Under the pieces are notes generated by a model that was not told where the DNA came from, did no database searches, and saw nothing but the letters and a program-made list of their open reading frames with translations. Shown here piece by piece: positions 13,946 through 16,889 of a stretch of 16,889 nucleotides of DNA. The translations under genes were made by a program, and so were the position numbers. How positions within the stretch are numbered: the stretch's first letter is position 1; each line of letters opens with the position of its first letter. Source of the DNA: JAFMIT01 sp044341215 (GTDB taxonomy: Bacteria; Actinomycetota; Actinomycetes; S36-B12; UBA5976); the NCBI GenBank assembly GCA_044341215.1, contig JBIISC010000020.1, forward strand, positions 1 to 16,889, written 5' to 3'.

Positions 13946-15660
13946 ACGTTTAACTCCGCTTGCGAGTCAACGATTTCGCTGTAGGTAGCGCAGTTATCAA
14001 GCAGTTCGTGATGGGTGCCATTGCCAACAATTCGGCCCTCATCAATTACCAGAATGCGATCTGCATTTCGAATGCTAGAAATTCGTTGAGCGACAATTAC
14101 TACAGTTGCATTATTAGTCTCTTGGGTGAGAGCTGCCCGAAGCTTTGCATCGGTAGCTGCATCTAGTGCGCTGAGGCAATCATCAAAAATGTATATATCG
14201 GGTTTCTTTGCAATCGCTCTTGCAATCGACAGCCGTTGTTTTTGACCACCAGATAAATCAGTTCCACCTTGCGCAACATTGGTCTCAATATTGTTTTCTA
14301 ATTTCTCAACAAAAACATCTGCTTGAGCAACTCGTAATGCTTGCCAGGTGTCTGAATCATCGATAGCACCCAATCCAACATTCTTCGCAACTGTGTCTCC
14401 GAAAATGAAAGTTCGTTGCGGTACATATCCGATGCGAGCCCACAAATTTTCTATCTCTACTTCGCGGGTGTCAACACCGTTGATCATCACGCTTCCTGAA
14501 GATGGATCCAAGAAGCGAATCATCAAGTTGACTAAAGTAGTTTTTCCAGAACCAGTACCACCAATAATTGCAGTTGTCTCGCCACGATTAATCTTGAACG
14601 ATACATTTTCAAGAACTGGCACTTCGGCTTTTGGATAGCTAAAAGTTACATCTCTAAATTCAATAGTGCCAACTTCTTGAAATTCTTTTATAGAAGCAGG
14701 TGAGGTGATATTTGAATGCTTATTCAATACTTCAGCAATTCGTTCAGCACTGGCCGCTGCTCTAGGAATTAAAATCAACATCATTGTTGCCATCATTACA
14801 GAACCAAGGATCTGCATTAAATAAGAGATGAACGCAGTGATATCTCCAATTTGCATATTTCCATCTGCAATGAGGTGGCCGCCGAACCAAACCACACCCA
14901 CAGTTGCAAGATTCAATATGAAAAATAGAACTGGCATTGAAAGTGCGAATATTCGGTTGATGCGCAGTTGGGTATCCATTAAGTCTGTGTTGGCAACCGC
15001 AAAACGTTCTCGTTCAACGTCGTCACGTACGAAAGCGCGGATTACTCGAACACCAGATATCTGCTCGCGTAAGACAGTATTGATTCGGTCAATTCTTTTT
15101 TGAACAATTCGAAATTGCGGGATTGCAATCTTCATGACAACCGCGATAATCAAAACCATAATTGGTATTGCGACTGCAATCAATGATGACAAAGCGAGAT
15201 TATGTCGTATAGCCATAATTACACCGCCGATAATTGTGATTGGAGCTGAGACCAACATTGTTAAGCCGACTGTGATTAATACCTGAACTTGTTGAATGTC
15301 ATTTGTATTGCGGGTGATTAAGGACGGCGTTCCGAATTCATCCATCTCAGCTGGACTAAAAGAGAGTACCTGCTTAAACACATCAGATCGCAGGTCGCGA
15401 GCCATCTGCATCGATGACTTTGCTGCGTAGTAGATAGAGATTACGGAAATGACAGCTAGGACAACTGTGATGAGCAGCATGTAGCCGCCAACTTTCAGCA
15501 CATAGCCAGTGTCACCTTTTGCCACGCCCTCATTGATGATGTCAGCGTTGAGACTTGGCAATGAAAGGTTCGCCAATGTTTGAGCCAAGATCAATGCAAA
15601 CACAATATATATAGGTGTGCGATACGGCCGGCTGTAATCCTTGAGCAGTTTCCACAGCAT
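13942..15660 (-). CDS. ABC exporter half-transporter, degenerate-site subunit
   Basis: A 572-residue half-transporter with six membrane helices (about 15-300) and a C-terminal nucleotide-binding domain. Walker A is GGTGSGKT (367-374), Q-loop Gln415, and the signature LSGGQ (469-473) is canonical. However, the catalytic Glu after Walker B is Asp494 (IFDDCLS) and the switch His is Gln525 (VAQRIS). These are the changes in the degenerate ATP site of heterodimeric exporters such as TM287/288. Paired with the downstream subunit, one ATP site is complete (LSGGQ here with Glu567 there) and one only binds. It is the first gene of a two-gene unit, divergent from cydA; no clear Shine-Dalgarno precedes its ATG. 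Confidence 0.93.
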   Translation of the reverse strand: MLWKLLKDYSRPYRTPIYIVFALILAQTLANLSLPSLNADIINEGVAKGDTGYVLKVGGYMLLITVVLAVISVISIYYAAKSSMQMARDLRSDVFKQVLSFSPAEMDEFGTPSLITRNTNDIQQVQVLITVGLTMLVSAPITIIGGVIMAIRHNLALSSLIAVAIPIMVLIIAVVMKIAIPQFRIVQKRIDRINTVLREQISGVRVIRAFVRDDVERERFAVANTDLMDTQLRINRIFALSMPVLFFILNLATVGVVWFGGHLIADGNMQIGDITAFISYLMQILGSVMMATMMLILIPRAAASAERIAEVLNKHSNITSPASIKEFQEVGTIEFRDVTFSYPKAEVPVLENVSFKINRGETTAIIGGTGSGKTTLVNLMIRFLDPSSGSVMINGVDTREVEIENLWARIGYVPQRTFIFGDTVAKNVGLGAIDDSDTWQALRVAQADVFVEKLENNIETNVAQGGTDLSGGQKQRLSIARAIAKKPDIYIFDDCLSALDAATDAKLRAALTQETNNATVVIVAQRISSIRNADRILVIDEGRIVGNGTHHELLDNCATYSEIVDSQAELNV

Positions 15661-15680
15661 TAGGTCAGCCTAACCCCGTA

Positions 15681-15739
15681 TTTGAGAGTGAGTTACTCAA
15701 ACTTAAGTCGAATTAGGGCCTTTTGGCCCAAGACTCACT
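15681..15739. promoter_or_regulatory. Dyad-rich divergent regulatory region between the ABC exporter and cydA
   Basis: Within 124 bp are TTTGAG-N9-CTCAAA (15681-15701), nested TGAGT-T-ACTCA (15689-15699), ACTTAAGT (15701-15708), GGGCC-TTTT-GGCCC (15716-15729), and AGTGAGT (15687-15693) facing ACTCACT (15733-15739). Such density suggests an operator for a redox or stress regulator acting on one or both genes. None matches the Rex (TTGTGA-N6-TCACAA) or FNR (TTGAT-N4-ATCAA) consensus. GGAGG (15775-15779) is the cydA ribosome binding site. Confidence 0.45.
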
Positions 15740-15784
15740 TATGTGGAAACGGGCAGGATTTGAGCATAAAAGTTGGAGGAACAT

Positions 15785-16889
15785 ATGAGTTCATTGGATC
15801 TCGCCCGGTGGCAATTCGGAATTACCACGGTGTACCACTTCCTCTTCGTCCCGATCACTCTCGGCACATCATTTTTGGTTGCCGGAATGCAAACAGCATG
15901 GGTGCGGACGAATAATGAGAAGTGGTTACGCGCAACAAAATTCTTTGGCAAGTTGTTATTGATTAACTTCGCGATGGGTGTCGTGACTGGCATCGTTCAA
16001 GAATTCCAGTTCGGTATGAACTGGTCAGAATATTCCCGCTTCGTTGGCGACATTTTCGGTGCACCACTTGCAGTCGAAGGATTGGTTGCATTTTTCCTTG
16101 AATCAACTTTCTTAGGTCTTTGGATTTTTGGTTGGGATCGACTTCCAAAGAAAGTACACCTCGCAACAATTTGGTTAGCAGCGATTGGTACTGCACTTTC
16201 TGCGTACTTCATTTTGGCTGCAAACGCATTCATGCAACATCCAGTTGGTTTTGAAATCAACCCTGTCACTAATCGTGCAGAGTTAACCGATTTTATGGCT
16301 GTCCTGACCCAAAACACTGCGTGGATTGCTTGGTTACACACTGAGGCATCTTCATTCCTTGTCAGCGGTGCACTTGTAGCTGGCGTTAGCGCTTACCTTT
16401 TGTTGAAGGGTAAAGGCGCAGATGTTGCGAGAATGACTTTGAAGTTTGGTGCAATCACAACTTTGGTTGCTGGACTTGCGGTTGCTATCACCGGCGATAT
16501 GGATTCAAAAATCATGGTCGTACAACAGCCAATGAAGATGGCTGCAGCTGAGGCCCTTTATGAAAGTGAAAGTAATGCTGGTTTTTCAATCTTAACTTTG
16601 GGAAATCTAGAAGGAACCGAAGCAACAACTGAAATCAAGATTCCAGGATTGTTGTCATTCCTCTCAACCGGTTCAACTTCTGGTGAAGTCAAAGGTTTGA
16701 ATAACTTGCAAGCGGAATACACCCAGAAATATGGTGAAGGTTGGTACATGCCAAATATTCCTACCGCTTACTGGTCGTTCCGTTTAATGATTGGTTTAGG
16801 AATGCTTGCAATGCTTTACGGAGCATATGCTCTTTGGGCAACCCGTAAGGGAGCTACACCAAAATCAAAGTGGTTTATGCGCGCATCTC
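15785..16889 (+). CDS. cydA: Cytochrome bd ubiquinol oxidase subunit I (3' truncated by window edge)
   Basis: The first 368 residues of CydA, open to the window end. The haem ligands are present one position earlier than in E. coli: His18 (haem b595), His185 (haem b558) and Met335 in SFRLMIG (b558), with Glu98 and Glu106 of the haem/proton path and Lys251 and Glu256 of the quinol site in QPMKMAAAEALYE. The loop after it is compact, indicating the short Q-loop type usual outside enterobacteria. The enzyme oxidises quinol and reduces oxygen to water with high affinity, in the cytoplasmic membrane. GGAGG at 15775-15779 sets the ATG at 15785. cydB and the assembly ABC genes would be expected downstream. 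The two divergent ABC genes upstream are not cydCD by sequence, since one lacks the Walker B Glu and both resemble the drug/lipid exporter family. Confidence 0.97.
   Translation, partial: MSSLDLARWQFGITTVYHFLFVPITLGTSFLVAGMQTAWVRTNNEKWLRATKFFGKLLLINFAMGVVTGIVQEFQFGMNWSEYSRFVGDIFGAPLAVEGLVAFFLESTFLGLWIFGWDRLPKKVHLATIWLAAIGTALSAYFILAANAFMQHPVGFEINPVTNRAELTDFMAVLTQNTAWIAWLHTEASSFLVSGALVAGVSAYLLLKGKGADVARMTLKFGAITTLVAGLAVAITGDMDSKIMVVQQPMKMAAAEALYESESNAGFSILTLGNLEGTEATTEIKIPGLLSFLSTGSTSGEVKGLNNLQAEYTQKYGEGWYMPNIPTAYWSFRLMIGLGMLAMLYGAYALWATRKGATPKSKWFMRAS

Noticed and set aside
12011..15660. cydDC assembly exporter of cytochrome bd
   Set aside because: Although next to cydA, the pair is divergent from it and has the degenerate-site pattern and Gly-rich N-terminus of drug/lipid exporters; cydDC usually follow cydAB on the same strand.
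15681..15701. Rex or FNR operator upstream of cydA
   Set aside because: TTTGAG-N9-CTCAAA has the wrong half-site and spacing for both.
15997..16341. 114-codon minus-strand frame inside cydA
   Set aside because: Antisense to conserved CydA sequence; no start signal or family resemblance.
1..16889. tRNA, rRNA, CRISPR array, insertion sequence or prophage
   Set aside because: No cloverleaf, regularly spaced repeats, transposase, integrase or long terminal inverted repeats were seen on either strand.

Overview
The window looks like the chromosome of a low-GC actinobacterium (roughly 40-45% GC by eye). The backbone runs penicillin-binding protein, GT87-type membrane proteins, rpsF-ssb-rpsR-rplI, then dnaB. 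This is the order around ponA1-Rv0051-rpsF-ssb-rpsR-rplI-dnaB in Mycobacterium, and the Pat-type aminotransferase and two-gene ABC exporter are also actinobacterial in style. Low GC, short intergenic gaps and many overlapping genes suggest a streamlined lineage such as the freshwater acI/Nanopelagicales group. That placement is inference, not shown by the sequence.

Layout: (1) 1-3540, plus strand: the 3' part of a penicillin-binding protein, then two translationally coupled polytopic membrane proteins of the GT87 (DUF2029) type, the first a divergent copy of the second. (2) 3491-4270, minus strand: exonuclease III (xthA), which overlaps the last GT87 gene tail to tail by 50 bp. (3) 4271-6095: the rpsF-ssb-rpsR-rplI operon. 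Its leader folds so that the rpsF Shine-Dalgarno is paired, as expected for S6:S18 autoregulation, and it ends in a strong, probably bidirectional terminator. (4) 6147-6614, minus strand: a low-molecular-weight protein tyrosine phosphatase. (5) 6615-6871: a 257-bp gap holding a cluster of DnaA-box-like sequences and a 14-bp palindrome just upstream of dnaB. (6) 6872-8224: the replicative helicase dnaB, without intein. (7) 8322-12014, plus strand: a tight four-gene unit of class III aminotransferase, Lrp/AsnC regulator, RsiV-like lipoprotein and Pat-type aromatic aminotransferase. (8) 12011-15660, minus strand: a heterodimeric ABC exporter with one degenerate ATPase site. (9) 15785-end, plus strand: the 5' part of cydA, divergent from the exporter across a dyad-rich 124-bp gap.

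Regions 1-6 are conserved housekeeping: wall synthesis, surface glycan assembly, DNA repair, ribosome, single-strand binding and helicase. Regions 7-9 cover amino-acid transamination under a local Lrp-type regulator, export, and low-oxygen respiration. I see no mobile element, CRISPR array, phage gene, tRNA or rRNA. The features most worth a second look are regulatory: the DnaA-box cluster at dnaB and the rpsF leader structure. Next are the divergent GT87 pair and the lipoprotein set inside an amino-acid operon. I did not find a wholly new multi-gene system.
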